Positions 7,719-16,649 of a DNA stretch of 64,000 bases are shown in pieces (the stretch's first letter is position 1; each line of letters starts with the position of its first letter). The stretch covers positions 2,047,001-2,111,000 of the forward strand of contig NZ_CP033367.1 in NCBI RefSeq assembly GCF_013170845.1, read 5' to 3'. The position numbers were made by a program, and so were the translations under genes. The notes under the pieces are model-generated. The model was not told the origin of the DNA. It made no database searches and saw only the letters and a list, made by a program, of their open reading frames with translations. Source of the DNA: Mesorhizobium loti R88b (GTDB lineage Bacteria > Pseudomonadota > Alphaproteobacteria > Rhizobiales > Rhizobiaceae).

Positions 7719-8735
7719 TTATCCAATTGCGATCACAGCCTTGATCAGGCCGGACTTCTCATGTGCCCAGCGGGCGAGATCGCGCGGCGTATCGGCAAGC
7801 GAGGTACGGTGGGTGACGAGCTTGGCCAGCGGTACGGCGCCGTTGCGGATCGAGGCAGCGACATGGTCGAAGTCGGCACGTAGCGCATTGCGGCTGCCGA
7901 TTAGCGTCATTTCACGCTTGTGGAATTCCGGGTCGGAAAAGACGATGTCGTCCTTGACCACACTGACCAGCACCAATGTCCCGCCATGCGCGACATGGGC
8001 GAAGGCCGACTGCACCGAGGCGGTGTTGCCGGTGGCGTCGAAGACCACGTCGAAGCCTTCGCCTGATGTCGCTTCCCTGATCAGATCGGGTACCGAGCCG
8101 CGCGAGCCGTCGAGGGTCTGGAAGCCGAGTTCGGCCGCCGCGAAGGCAAGCCGTTCGCTGCTCATGTCGAGCAGCGCCACGTCGAGCCCGGCGATGCGGG
8201 CGAAGATGGCGGTGCCGAGCCCGATCGGGCCGGCGCCGATGACCAGCGTGCGGGCACCGGCATCAGCCCTAGCACGCCGCACGGCATGCGCGCCGATGGC
8301 CAGGAATTCGACGGCGGCGGCGTCGGCCAGCGACAGGCCATTGGCCGGATAGAGGTTTTGCGCCGGCACCAGGATCTTCTCGCACATGGCGCCGTCGCGA
8401 TGCACGCCGAGCACCTCGATCTTGACGCAGCAGTTCGGCTTGCCGTGCCGGCAGGCGATGCACTTGCCGCAGGACAGATAGGGATTGATGACGACCGGTT
8501 CACCAACCGCAAGGTCGACGCCTTCACCGGTCTCGACGATCGTTCCCGACACCTCGTGGCCCATGATGCGGGGATAGGCGAGGAACGGGTGCTTGCCCTC
8601 GAAAATGTGGTAGTCGGTGCCGCAGATGCCGACATGGCTGACTGCCACCAGCGCCCAGCCAGCGGGTGGTTTTCCAGGCGCGGGACGGTCTTCCAGGGCA
8701 AGGTCGCCGGGCGAGCGGCAGACGACGGCTTTCAT
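7719..8735 (-). CDS. Zinc-dependent alcohol dehydrogenase, L-galactonate 5-dehydrogenase-like
   Basis: This 338-residue medium-chain dehydrogenase has the catalytic zinc site (C in GICGTD and HE in MGHEVSG), the four-cysteine structural zinc loop (CGKCIACRHGKPNC) and the Rossmann motif VIGAGPIGLG. It resembles E. coli YjjN/LgoD throughout, including VLGVHRDGA, AIGAHAVRRA and FSDPEFHKRE. It is the last gene after the rbs-type transporter operon on the same strand, so it probably oxidises a sugar acid or polyol imported by that system. The exact substrate is uncertain. Confidence 0.85.
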   Translation of the reverse strand: MKAVVCRSPGDLALEDRPAPGKPPAGWALVAVSHVGICGTDYHIFEGKHPFLAYPRIMGHEVSGTIVETGEGVDLAVGEPVVINPYLSCGKCIACRHGKPNCCVKIEVLGVHRDGAMCEKILVPAQNLYPANGLSLADAAAVEFLAIGAHAVRRARADAGARTLVIGAGPIGLGTAIFARIAGLDVALLDMSSERLAFAAAELGFQTLDGSRGSVPDLIREATSGEGFDVVFDATGNTASVQSAFAHVAHGGTLVLVSVVKDDIVFSDPEFHKREMTLIGSRNALRADFDHVAASIRNGAVPLAKLVTHRTSLADTPRDLARWAHEKSGLIKAVIAIG

Positions 8736-8764
8736 ATCTTGATCCAGTCTGTCTCATTCTTGAA

Positions 8765-8810
8765 GCAATTCCTGTGGGAAAACCGCTTCACACTTTTCCT
8801 GGAATTGCTC
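8765..8810. repeat. Dispersed hairpin repeat, copy A
   Basis: The element begins GCAATTCC and ends GGAATTGCTC, with inner arms GGGAAAA and TTTTCC around CCGCTTCACAC. Related copies occur at 33431-33500, 50094-50140 and 50533-50578. It lies between the ABC permease and alcohol dehydrogenase genes. Confidence 0.8.
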
Positions 8811-8866
8811 CGATGAAATCGCCGGCCCCGCTTGTGTGGCGGTCCGGCGATTGATTGCTCGTCGGT

Positions 8867-9832
8867 CTACTTGCCGCGGCGGCGTAGCCCGTCGAAGTAG
8901 ACGATGATGATGATCAGCGCGCCGGTGATGATACGCTGCCAGAACGAGTTGACGTTGAGCAGGTTGGCGCCGTTGTTGATGGTGGCCAGGATGAAGGCGC
9001 CGAGCAGCGGCCCATGCACCGAGCCGACGGCGCCGAACAGCGAGGTGCCGCCGATGACCGACGAGGCGATTGCCTGCAGTTCCCAGCCCTCTGCCTGGGT
9101 CGGATTGCCGATGCCGATGCGGGCGGCAAGCAGCACGCCGACGAAGGCCGCGCACAGGCCCGACAGCGTGTAGGCCATGTAGATGGTGCGCTGCACGTTG
9201 ACGCCGGAGAGGCGCGAGGCCTCGGCGTTGGAGCCGACCGAGAAGAGATACCGGCCCCAGCGGCTGTGATGCAGGAAAACATAGGCCGGAATGCCGACCA
9301 GAATGACCATCCAGAACAAATTGGGGATGCCGATGAAGGAATTGCGCGAGAAAGCCGTGAAGCTGTCGCTGTTGATGTTGATCGAATTGCCGTTGGTCAT
9401 CAGCAAGCCGATGCCGCGCAGCGAGGTGAGCGTCGCCAGCGTGATGATGAAAGGTGGCAGGCCCATCTTGACGATGCCGAAACCGTGAAACATGCCGATG
9501 GCAACGCCGACCAGCAGCGTCGCCAGAATGGCAAGCCATATGGGGACACCGGCATTGATCAGCAGGGCAACGATGACGGTGGCGAAGCCGACGACGGCGC
9601 CGACCGACAGATCGATGCCGCCGGTGATGATGACGAAGGTCTGGCCGACCGCCATGATGGCGATCATCGAGCCCTGGCGCAGAAGATTGGCGATGTTGTT
9701 GCCCGAGGCAAAGCTTGGCGTCGCCAAGGAGAGGATGATCCAGAGCAGCACCAGCAAAGCCAGCAGCGTCAGCCCGAACAGGACGTTGTAGTTCCGCTTC
9801 GGTTTTTCGACCGGTATGACTTCGGTGCTCAT
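8867..9832 (-). CDS. Ribose-type sugar ABC transporter permease
   Basis: The 321-residue protein is a RbsC/AraH-type permease of a CUT2 importer with about ten hydrophobic segments and the family signature GGIDLSVGAVVGFATVIVALL (about residues 72-92). It forms the homodimeric channel for the adjacent ATPase and binding protein. A GGAGGAA site precedes the ATG. It follows the ATPase gene by 25 nt on the same strand. Charged, Lys/Arg-containing ends suggest both termini are cytoplasmic. Confidence 0.93.
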   Translation of the reverse strand: MSTEVIPVEKPKRNYNVLFGLTLLALLVLLWIILSLATPSFASGNNIANLLRQGSMIAIMAVGQTFVIITGGIDLSVGAVVGFATVIVALLINAGVPIWLAILATLLVGVAIGMFHGFGIVKMGLPPFIITLATLTSLRGIGLLMTNGNSININSDSFTAFSRNSFIGIPNLFWMVILVGIPAYVFLHHSRWGRYLFSVGSNAEASRLSGVNVQRTIYMAYTLSGLCAAFVGVLLAARIGIGNPTQAEGWELQAIASSVIGGTSLFGAVGSVHGPLLGAFILATINNGANLLNVNSFWQRIITGALIIIIVYFDGLRRRGK

Positions 9833-9857
9833 GGTTCCTCCGCTTCTTCTTTTGTTG

Positions 9858-11381
9858 TTAGCCGATCGCCTGCGTCAGCACGTCTTCATGGCTGGCGGCG
9901 CGAAAGCCGTGGCTGGCCACCAGCCTGCCGCGCCGGAACACATGCAGCGTGTCGGCGAGCTCATAGACCTCCGGCAGATAGGATGAGATCAGGATGATGC
10001 CGGCGCCTTTCGACAGCAGCGCGCCGAACAGGCGGTAGATTTCGGCCTTGGTGCCGACATCGACGCCCACCGTCGGCTCGTCGAAGATGAACAGCTTGGC
10101 GCCGTGCGCCAGCCATTTGCCGATGACGATCTTCTGCTGATTGCCGCCCGACAGGCTGGAGGCGAGTGCGCCGCGCGTTGGCGTCTTGATGCGCAGATCG
10201 GCAATCTGGCGGTCGGCTTGCGTCTTTTCCTGGGCGCTCGAAATCAGCAGATTGTTCGAAATGCGCTTGTAGATCGGCAGGTTGAGATTGAGCCCAACCG
10301 GCAAATTGAGACACAGGCCCTGATCGCGGCGGCTTTCCGGAGCCAGCGCCATGCCGAGCTTGATCGCGTCATGTTCAGAATTGATCTGAACTGGCTTGTC
10401 TTGCCACAGAATCTGGCCGGCAGACTTGCGGTGGCGACCGTAGAGCGTGGTGACGAACTCGCTGCGCCCGGCACCGATCAAACCGTACAGCCCGACGATC
10501 TCGCCGGCCCGAACGGTCATCGAGATATCCTCGAAGCCCTTGCCGGACAGGTTCCTTGCCTCGATGATGGCGGCGCCCGGCGTAAAATGCTCCTTGTGGT
10601 AGACCTGCTCGATCGAGCGGTTGATCATCATCTTGACCAGCTCGGCATCGTTGGTCTCGGCGATGTTGCGGGTGCCGACCAGCGTGCCGTCGCGCAGCAC
10701 GGAAACACGGTCGGCGAGCTCGAACACTTCCTCCATGCGGTGGCTGATATAGATGATCGTCACGCCTTCGCCCTTCAATCGGCGGATCAGCGTGAAGAGC
10801 TGGTCGGCCTCCTTGCGGGTGAGGTAAGCGGTCGGCTCGTCGAAGATCAGGAATTTGGTGCCGCGCACGGTGGCGCGGGCCGCCGCGATCAGCTGCTGCT
10901 GGCCGATTGTGAGATCACCCAGCGTGACATGCGCCGGCAGGTCGAAGCCGAGATCGTCGATGATCTTCTGCGCTTCCCTGACCATGGCGCGCTGCTGCAG
11001 GATGCCGAAGCGGGAATTCTCCTCGCCGAGGAACATGTTGGCGGCGACCGTCAGGTGACGGCACAGCACGACCTCCTGGTGCACCGCATTGATGCCGAGC
11101 GCCATCGCCTCATGCGGTGTCGCGAGCGCCGCCGGCTGGCCCTCCCAGATGACTTCTCCGGAAGTGCGCGGCATGACGCCGGTCAAGAGCTTGATGAGAG
11201 TTGATTTGCCGGCGCCATTCTCGCCGACGATGGCGTGGATTTCGCCCGACTTGAAAGCAAGATTGACCGGCTTCAACGCGTGCGTGCCGGGATAGCGCTT
11301 CTCCAGTCCCCGCAATTCGAGGATCGTCCGCCCTGGTTGCAGCGCGGGGGCGGGATGCAGGTCCTGCGCTGTCGAAATCAT
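9858..11381 (-). CDS. Ribose-type sugar ABC transporter, duplicated ATPase
   Basis: The 507-residue protein has two fused ABC domains as in RbsA/MglA. The first has Walker A GENGAGKSTLIK and signature LTIGQQQLIAAARA; the second has a degenerate Walker A (GLIGAGRSEF), signature LSGGNQQKIVIGKWL and Walker B LFIFDEPTVGVD. This asymmetry is normal for CUT2 ATPases. It energises the adjacent permease. Some 157 nt including a hairpin separate it from the binding-protein gene upstream. Confidence 0.94.
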   Translation of the reverse strand: MISTAQDLHPAPALQPGRTILELRGLEKRYPGTHALKPVNLAFKSGEIHAIVGENGAGKSTLIKLLTGVMPRTSGEVIWEGQPAALATPHEAMALGINAVHQEVVLCRHLTVAANMFLGEENSRFGILQQRAMVREAQKIIDDLGFDLPAHVTLGDLTIGQQQLIAAARATVRGTKFLIFDEPTAYLTRKEADQLFTLIRRLKGEGVTIIYISHRMEEVFELADRVSVLRDGTLVGTRNIAETNDAELVKMMINRSIEQVYHKEHFTPGAAIIEARNLSGKGFEDISMTVRAGEIVGLYGLIGAGRSEFVTTLYGRHRKSAGQILWQDKPVQINSEHDAIKLGMALAPESRRDQGLCLNLPVGLNLNLPIYKRISNNLLISSAQEKTQADRQIADLRIKTPTRGALASSLSGGNQQKIVIGKWLAHGAKLFIFDEPTVGVDVGTKAEIYRLFGALLSKGAGIILISSYLPEVYELADTLHVFRRGRLVASHGFRAASHEDVLTQAIG

Positions 11382-11494
11382 GGCAATCCTCCCAGATTGG
11401 TCTCACGGTTGGCAGGCTGCGAGGCCATAACGCACCTCATTTGCAGCCTAGCCCAAGGCAGCGGATTGCCAAGCCGTTTGTGCCAGAAGCTGAT

Positions 11495-11521
11495 GTTTCC
11501 GGGGCGCGAGGCCCCGGAAAC
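11495..11521 (-). terminator. GC-rich hairpin after the binding-protein gene
   Basis: Perfect 11-nt arms (GTTTCCGGGGC and its complement) surround a 5-nt loop, 18 nt after the binding-protein stop. There is no following U-run, so it more likely protects the 3' end of the upstream mRNA or attenuates transcription than ends it fully. That would raise binding protein over ATPase and permease, a common pattern in ABC operons. Confidence 0.6.
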
Positions 11522-11538
11522 AGGTTTCATACCGATGC

Positions 11539-12534
11539 CTACTTGAGCTTCGGGTTGAGCAGCGCGTCGATCTTGGGATCCTTCATGTTGTCCTTGGTCA
11601 CCAGATTGGCGCCGGTGTCGACATTGGCTTCGACCTTCTCGCCCTTCGAGGCGGCGAGCGCGGTCTTGATGCCGTCATAGCCCATCCGGTAGGGATCCTG
11701 GACGACGAGGGCGGAAATGACGCCATCGTTGAGGAACTTGATCAGCTTCTCGTCGCTGTCGAAGCCGACCAGCGCCAGCTTGCCGCCAAGGTTGTTTTCG
11801 GCGACAGCCTGACCGACGCCCTGCGCCATGATCAGGTTGGAGGCGAAGATACCCTTGAGGTTCGGGTTGGCGGTGATCAGGTCGGTGGCGATGTTGAGGC
11901 CGGTGGTGGCCTGGCCGTCAGCGTACTTGTCGGCGACCAGCTTGAGGCCTGGATATTTGGCCTTGAGCTGTTCGGTGAAGCCCTGCTTGCGCTGTTCGAG
12001 CGAACCGGCGCCGGGTGCGTTGGTGATCAGGGCGACGTCGCCCTCGATCTTGCCGCCATTGGCGGCGCCGATGGCGGCTGCGAGGCCGTCAGCGGCGACG
12101 CGGCCACCCTGGACGTTGTCGGTGGTCAGGAACGAAGTGAAGGCCTTGGAGTCGGCGCCGGAATCGATGCCGATGATCTTGACCTTGGCAGCGGCTTCAT
12201 CGATCGGCTTGCCGAGCGCCTTGAATTCGGTCGGCGAGATGACGATGGCCGCCGGGTTGCTGGCGACGGCGTTTTCGAGGATCGAGATCTGGCCGTTGAC
12301 GTCGGTCTCAGCCTGGGCACCGAGCTCCGGCACATTGACGCCGAGATCCTTGCCGGCCTTGCGGGCGCCGGCCAGAACGATCTGCCAGTAGAAGGACGTG
12401 GTGTCCTTGACGATGATCGGAATGGTCACGTCGGCCGCGGAAACCGGTGCGGTATGCATGGTTCCGGCGAGCATCGAAGCTGCTGCCAGCGCGATGACGG
12501 CGCGGCGGTTGAGTATGCTGGTCACGAATTTCAT
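11539..12534 (-). CDS. Periplasmic sugar-binding protein of the ribose-type ABC transporter
   Basis: The 331-residue protein has a Sec signal peptide (about residues 1-33, ending in APVSAA before DVTIPIIVKDTTSF) followed by a type I periplasmic binding fold of the RbsB family. Recognisable segments include ENAVASNPAAIVISPTEFKA and GIFASNLIMAQGVGQAVAEN. It delivers the sugar to the permease/ATPase pair encoded downstream. It is the first gene of the transporter operon and is preceded by a 343-nt region with a palindrome. Confidence 0.94.
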   Translation of the reverse strand: MKFVTSILNRRAVIALAAASMLAGTMHTAPVSAADVTIPIIVKDTTSFYWQIVLAGARKAGKDLGVNVPELGAQAETDVNGQISILENAVASNPAAIVISPTEFKALGKPIDEAAAKVKIIGIDSGADSKAFTSFLTTDNVQGGRVAADGLAAAIGAANGGKIEGDVALITNAPGAGSLEQRKQGFTEQLKAKYPGLKLVADKYADGQATTGLNIATDLITANPNLKGIFASNLIMAQGVGQAVAENNLGGKLALVGFDSDEKLIKFLNDGVISALVVQDPYRMGYDGIKTALAASKGEKVEANVDTGANLVTKDNMKDPKIDALLNPKLK

Positions 12535-12877
12535 TTAGGATCCTCCCTAAGTCGCCCGGTGAACGTTACGAAAGCTCGGTTCGGATAGGCGTGGCCCAAA
12601 CGGAACTTTATCAATAAAAAACATTTACGCTGTTTTGATAGTGCATCGATCTGGACGATGCAAGCGGTGTTTCGAGCCGGTCCCACTATCGAAGCGGACA
12701 CATACTCGCACGCTCACACGCTGCTCCTCCCTTGGCGCAGCCCACGCTCCCGTTCCGTTCGTAAAAACATGGAATATTAATTCCATGTAGTAGTCAATAT
12801 GGAATGTTCATTCTTTGGGCTGGGTCGCGGATTTGTGAAATTGGAACTCTCATCGAGGCCTAAAAAATGGCGCTGGT
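12535..12877. other. Intergenic region upstream of the ribose-type ABC operon
   Basis: This 343-nt, comparatively AT-rich stretch lies between the AKR stop and the binding-protein start, both on the minus strand. Apart from the palindrome near 12767-12788 and a related half-site ATGGAAT at 12799-12805, I see no gene in it. It probably contains the transporter promoter. Confidence 0.6.
12767..12788. promoter_or_regulatory. 22-nt palindrome, candidate operator for the sugar ABC operon
   Basis: Arms ACATGGAAT and ATTCCATGT are perfect inverted repeats around ATTA. A further ATGGAAT half lies 10 nt away at 12799. The likely binder is the GntR/FCD regulator encoded at 15704-16606, but no second copy was found near that gene, so the pairing is tentative. 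Confidence 0.5.
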
Positions 12878-13876
12878 TCACGCCAGCTCTTGCACCACTG
12901 TGTAGGGACGATATTTGGCATACTCCGTTTTCGGCACGTCGACGTCGAGCAGTTCGAGATTGCGCGTCAGGTTCGCCAGTTTGGCGGTACCGGTCAGCAC
13001 AGTGGCCACCACCGGTTCGTGCAGCGGAAACTGGAAGGCGGCGGCGGCCAAGGGGTAGCCGCCTTCGCTGGCGATCTTCTCCATGGCGTCGACCCGGTGA
13101 AGGACGTCCGCGTTTGCTGGCGCATAGTCGAAATGCGCGCCAGTTACGGGACCTGTTGCCAATATGCCGGAGTTGAAGACGCCGCCGATGACCAGCGACG
13201 TCTGTTGTTTCAGGCACAGCGGCAGAAGTTCGGCTTCCGCGCTGCGGTCGAGCAAGGAATAGCGGCTGGCGAGCAGGATGCAGTCGAGCGGCGCGCGGCG
13301 CATCACATCGAGGCAAATCTGGACTTCATTGACGCCGAGCCCATAGGCGGAAATCGCGCCGGCCCGCTTCAGCTCCTCGAGCGCCTTGAGGCCGCCATCC
13401 ATCAGCTGGCGAAAGTGTAGCTTGGTCTTCTCTACGCCGTGCGTATAGGCGCCGATGTCGTGGACGTACAGGATATCGATCTTGTTGAGGCCAAGCCGCG
13501 CATAGCTGAAATCGACCGAGCGCATGATGCCGTCATAGGAATAGTCGTAGTCCAGCGCGAACGGCAGCGGATCGACATAGGAGTGATCGGGCACCTGATC
13601 TTCAGGCACCGGTCGGAACAGGCGGCCGACCTTGGTCGACAGCACATAGGAATCGCGCGGCTTGTAGCGCAGGAAATCGCCGAAGCGGCGCTCCGACAGA
13701 CCAAAACCATAGAAGGGCGCGGTGTCGAAATAGCGCAGGCCAGCTTCCCAGGCGCCTTGCAGCGTCTCCATCGCCTGTTCGCGTGAACAGGCCCGGTAGA
13801 GGCCGCCGAGCGCGGCACCACCGAAGCTGATCTCGGTGACCTCGAGCGCCGTCTGGCCGATGCGGCGTTTTTCCAT
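12878..13876 (-). CDS. Aldo/keto reductase, L-fucose / D-threo-aldose 1-dehydrogenase-like
   Basis: The 332-residue AKR starts at the ATG complementary to 13874-13876, 6 nt after a GGAGG site. It keeps the AKR catalytic set: D and Y in YFDTAPFYGFGLSE and K in VLSTKVGR, while the usual HxH region reads DILYVHDIGAYTHG as in D-threo-aldose/pyridoxal dehydrogenases. These enzymes oxidise L-fucose or L-galactose to the lactone. It is downstream of the UxaA-type dehydratase gene and upstream of the sugar importer, so it probably makes the first oxidation of the imported sugar. Confidence 0.85.
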   Translation of the reverse strand: MEKRRIGQTALEVTEISFGGAALGGLYRACSREQAMETLQGAWEAGLRYFDTAPFYGFGLSERRFGDFLRYKPRDSYVLSTKVGRLFRPVPEDQVPDHSYVDPLPFALDYDYSYDGIMRSVDFSYARLGLNKIDILYVHDIGAYTHGVEKTKLHFRQLMDGGLKALEELKRAGAISAYGLGVNEVQICLDVMRRAPLDCILLASRYSLLDRSAEAELLPLCLKQQTSLVIGGVFNSGILATGPVTGAHFDYAPANADVLHRVDAMEKIASEGGYPLAAAAFQFPLHEPVVATVLTGTAKLANLTRNLELLDVDVPKTEYAKYRPYTVVQELA

Positions 13877-13938
13877 GCGCAACCTCCCCGTTGCCGGCCG
13901 ACATCTGGCCTGGCAAGTCTACGAGATATAAGTCAAAT

Positions 13939-15444
13939 CTAGAGCGTCGCGCCGAGATGCCACGGCACGAACTCGTTGTCGCCGTAGCCAAAATCCTCGC
14001 TCTTGGTCTTGCGGCCCGAAGCCGTCTCGACGATCAGCTCGAAGATCTCGCGGCCCATGCCGGCGATGGTCTTTTCGCCCGAGGCGATGACGCCGCAATT
14101 GACGTCCATGTCCTCTTCCATCTGGTGATACATGGTCGAGTTGGTGGCGACCTTGATCGATGGCGTCGGCCGGCAGCCGAAGCAGGAACCGCGGCCGGTG
14201 GTGAAGACGATGACATTGGCGCCGCCCGCGACCTGGCCGGTGGCCGAGACCGGGTCGTAGCCGGGCGTGTCCATGAACACCAGTCCATTGCCGGTGACCT
14301 TTTCGGCATAGCCGAACACGCCGTTGAGCGGCGTCTGGCCGCCCTTGGCGACCGCGCCCAGCGACTTTTCCAGGATTGTGGTGAGGCCGCCGCGCTTGTT
14401 GCCGGGCGAGGGGTTGTTGTCGATCGAGGCGCCGTGTTTAGCGACGTGATCTTCCCACCACTTCACATAGCCGTCGAGTTTCTTGGCGATCTCCGGCGTC
14501 GCCGCACGATAGGCGAGCAGATGCTCAGCGCCGTAGATTTCCGTGGTCTCGGAGAGAATGCCGATGCCGCCGACGCCGGCCAGGATGTCGACAGCGGCAC
14601 CCAACGCCGGATTGGCCGTAATGCCGGACATGCCGTCGGAACCGCCGCATTGCAGGCCGACGACAATTTCGCTGACCGGGATCGGTTCGCGCTTCAACTG
14701 GCCGACTTCCTCGGCGATCTCGGCCAGCACCAACATCGCCTTTTCCACCGATTTGCGCGACCCGCCGGCGTCCTGGATGTTGAAATGCCGTTTGCCGGCG
14801 GCGACACCCTTTTGGCCGTAAAGGGTAAGCTGGTTGACCTCACAGCCGAGGCCGACCATCAGCACGCCGCCGAAATTCGGATGGCGGGCATAGCCGGCCA
14901 GCGTGCGGTGCAGCACCATCATGCCGTCGCCGGTGGCGCTCATGCCGCAGCCCTGGCCGTGGACGATCGGCACGAAGCCGTCGATGCCGGGATATTTCGG
15001 CAGCAAGGTCCGGTTGGCGGTGTCGGCGATGGAATGGCAGACGGTGGCCGAGCAATTGACGCTGGCGAGGATGCCGATGAAGTTGCGTGTGCCGGCGCGG
15101 CCGTCGGCGCGGCGATAGCCCATGAAGGTTCTGATACGGTCGGCCTCGGTTGCGTGCTCGGCCTCGCTCGGCGGCACCACCGGCAGACGGCCGGCCTCGA
15201 ACACCAGATTGTGCGAATGGACATGCTCGCCCGGCGCGATGCCCTGCGTGGCGCGGCCGATCGCCTGGGCGTATTTGACCACGGCTTCACCGGCGGCGAT
15301 CGGCTTGATCGCCACTTTGTGGCCGGGCTCGATGAGGGCGGTGGCAAGCGCCCCGCCCGGCAGCACGGTGCCGATCTCGATGCGGCCATTGGCAACGGCG
15401 ACGTTGTCGGCGGGGGACAGAAGGATGGTGTTGGAGACGTTCAC
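13939..15444 (-). CDS. UxaA-family sugar-acid dehydratase
   Basis: The 501-residue protein has an N-terminal SAF domain (about residues 1-90) and the altronate/galactarate dehydratase domain with the cysteine-containing segments GQGCGMSATG, GLGCEVNQ, GLQCGGSDGMSGITANPALG and TTGRGSCFGCRPTPSIKVATN. Full-length UxaA carries both domains, so nothing is missing. Translation appears to start at GTG after an AGGAA site. It should dehydrate an aldonate or uronate-derived acid to a 2-keto-3-deoxy acid. Clustering with an aldose dehydrogenase suggests L-fuconate or L-galactonate, but altronate is possible. Confidence 0.88.
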   Translation of the reverse strand: MNVSNTILLSPADNVAVANGRIEIGTVLPGGALATALIEPGHKVAIKPIAAGEAVVKYAQAIGRATQGIAPGEHVHSHNLVFEAGRLPVVPPSEAEHATEADRIRTFMGYRRADGRAGTRNFIGILASVNCSATVCHSIADTANRTLLPKYPGIDGFVPIVHGQGCGMSATGDGMMVLHRTLAGYARHPNFGGVLMVGLGCEVNQLTLYGQKGVAAGKRHFNIQDAGGSRKSVEKAMLVLAEIAEEVGQLKREPIPVSEIVVGLQCGGSDGMSGITANPALGAAVDILAGVGGIGILSETTEIYGAEHLLAYRAATPEIAKKLDGYVKWWEDHVAKHGASIDNNPSPGNKRGGLTTILEKSLGAVAKGGQTPLNGVFGYAEKVTGNGLVFMDTPGYDPVSATGQVAGGANVIVFTTGRGSCFGCRPTPSIKVATNSTMYHQMEEDMDVNCGVIASGEKTIAGMGREIFELIVETASGRKTKSEDFGYGDNEFVPWHLGATL

Positions 15445-15480
15445 GGGCGGTTTCCTGGGTGATCCTGGGATGCGCGCGGA

Positions 15481-15508
15481 TTGACACGCGCTTGATAAGA
15501 GTTAATGT
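15481..15508 (+). promoter_or_regulatory. Candidate sigma-70 promoter for the GntR/FCD gene
   Basis: TTGACA at 15481-15486 is followed after 16 nt by TAATGT at 15503-15508, pointing toward the regulator about 190 nt downstream. The opposite strand offers TTGACG with GATAAA in 17-nt spacing just beyond, which would serve the dehydratase gene. Both are pattern matches only. Confidence 0.4.
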
Positions 15509-15703
15509 CTTTTATCGTGAAAAAACAGTTTTGCGTCAATTGTTTTTTAGCGGTGGTTCCGCTGTCCCCGGGGGAAGTGGTGACGCGCTGCAAACAATTG
15601 AACCGAACCCCAGTGAAAGCGATTCCCGCTTTTCAGGGTCATGGGAACGTCATATTGCGCTTCAAGCCGCCCGCCGCAAGCGCCGGCATGCATGGGTCAG
15701 GGG

Positions 15704-16606
15704 ATGTCGAAGAGCAACAACGTCTACAAGGATGCCTATAACAGGTGCCTCAGGCTGCTCGACGAGACGCGTAGCCTGCCGTCGGAACCGGAGTTGGGTG
15801 CGCTGCTCGGCGTCAGCCGCACGACCGTGCGCAGCATCCTTTCGCGCATGGAGGAGACCGGACTGATCGCCTGGAACAAGCGCGCCAAGACGGTGCTGCG
15901 CGACCCGCGTCCCGACGATTTCTTCCCCGAGGAAGAGACCGATACGCTCGCCGAGATCATCGAGCGGTCGTTCATGCGCAGGCTGCTCGCGGGCGGCGCA
16001 GAGGCCGGCATGCAGATCAACGAGCTTGAACTGGCGCGCGAGATCGGCGTCGGCACCACCAGCGTGCGCGAGTTCCTGATCCGCTTCTCGCGCTTCGGCC
16101 TGATCGAGAAGCGCCGCAACAGCCACTGGGTGCTGAAGGGTTTCACGCGGGCCTTCGCGCTCGAACTGACGGAAATCCGCGAGATGTTCGAGATACGCTC
16201 GGCGGCGGCTTTCGCCGCTCTGCCGCCGGACAGCCCGGTCTGGGCCGATCTCGACCGGCTGGAAGAGCAGCATCGTGTTCTGCAGCGCGACATTGCCACG
16301 CGCTTCAACGAATTCTCGGAGCTGGACGAGCGCTTTCACCGGCTCATCCATCGCGCCTCGCTCAACCGCTTCATCGTCGATTTCTATGACGTCATCGCCA
16401 TGATCTTCCACTACCACTACCAGTGGAACAAGGCACAGGAGCGCGAACGCAACGAAGTCGCGATCGGCGAGCATCTTGCCTATATCGAGGCGCTCAAATC
16501 GCGCGACCTCGGCAAAGTCGACGTCGCTTGCCGCAAGCACCTGAAGTCGGCGCGCCAGACATTGCTGACCTCGATCCCTGAAAGCCGCTCACCGCAAAAA
16601 TCCTGA
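15704..16606 (+). CDS. GntR/FCD-family regulator with two winged-helix domains
   Basis: The 300-residue protein begins with a GntR-like winged helix (residues about 8-60, LPSEPELGALLGVSRTTVRS). A second winged helix follows (about 85-145, NELELAREIGVGTTSVREFL), then an all-helical FCD ligand domain (EIREMFEIRSAAAF to about 285). A typical FadR-subfamily protein has only one DNA-binding domain. It is divergent from the UxaA-type gene and so probably controls the sugar-acid island. The start is uncertain; an ATG four codons upstream is also open. Confidence 0.82.
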   Translation: MSKSNNVYKDAYNRCLRLLDETRSLPSEPELGALLGVSRTTVRSILSRMEETGLIAWNKRAKTVLRDPRPDDFFPEEETDTLAEIIERSFMRRLLAGGAEAGMQINELELAREIGVGTTSVREFLIRFSRFGLIEKRRNSHWVLKGFTRAFALELTEIREMFEIRSAAAFAALPPDSPVWADLDRLEEQHRVLQRDIATRFNEFSELDERFHRLIHRASLNRFIVDFYDVIAMIFHYHYQWNKAQERERNEVAIGEHLAYIEALKSRDLGKVDVACRKHLKSARQTLLTSIPESRSPQKS

Positions 16607-16635
16607 GCTGCGTCGCGAGAGCCGCGACGCAGCTC
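16605..16635 (+). terminator. Terminator-like hairpin after the GntR/FCD gene
   Basis: Arms GAGCTGCGTCGCG and its complement surround 5 nt, overlap the stop codon and are followed by a T-rich run (GGGTTTCCGTTTT). Confidence 0.7.
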
Positions 16636-16649
16636 GGGTTTCCGTTTTA

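Noticed and set aside
9014..9997. A long plus-strand frame over the permease gene
   Set aside because: Low-complexity Asp/Arg/Gln/His-rich sequence typical of an antisense frame of a membrane protein gene.
13891..15462. A 523-codon plus-strand frame opposite the UxaA-type gene
   Set aside because: Composition of an antisense shadow, while the minus strand encodes a complete UxaA-family enzyme.
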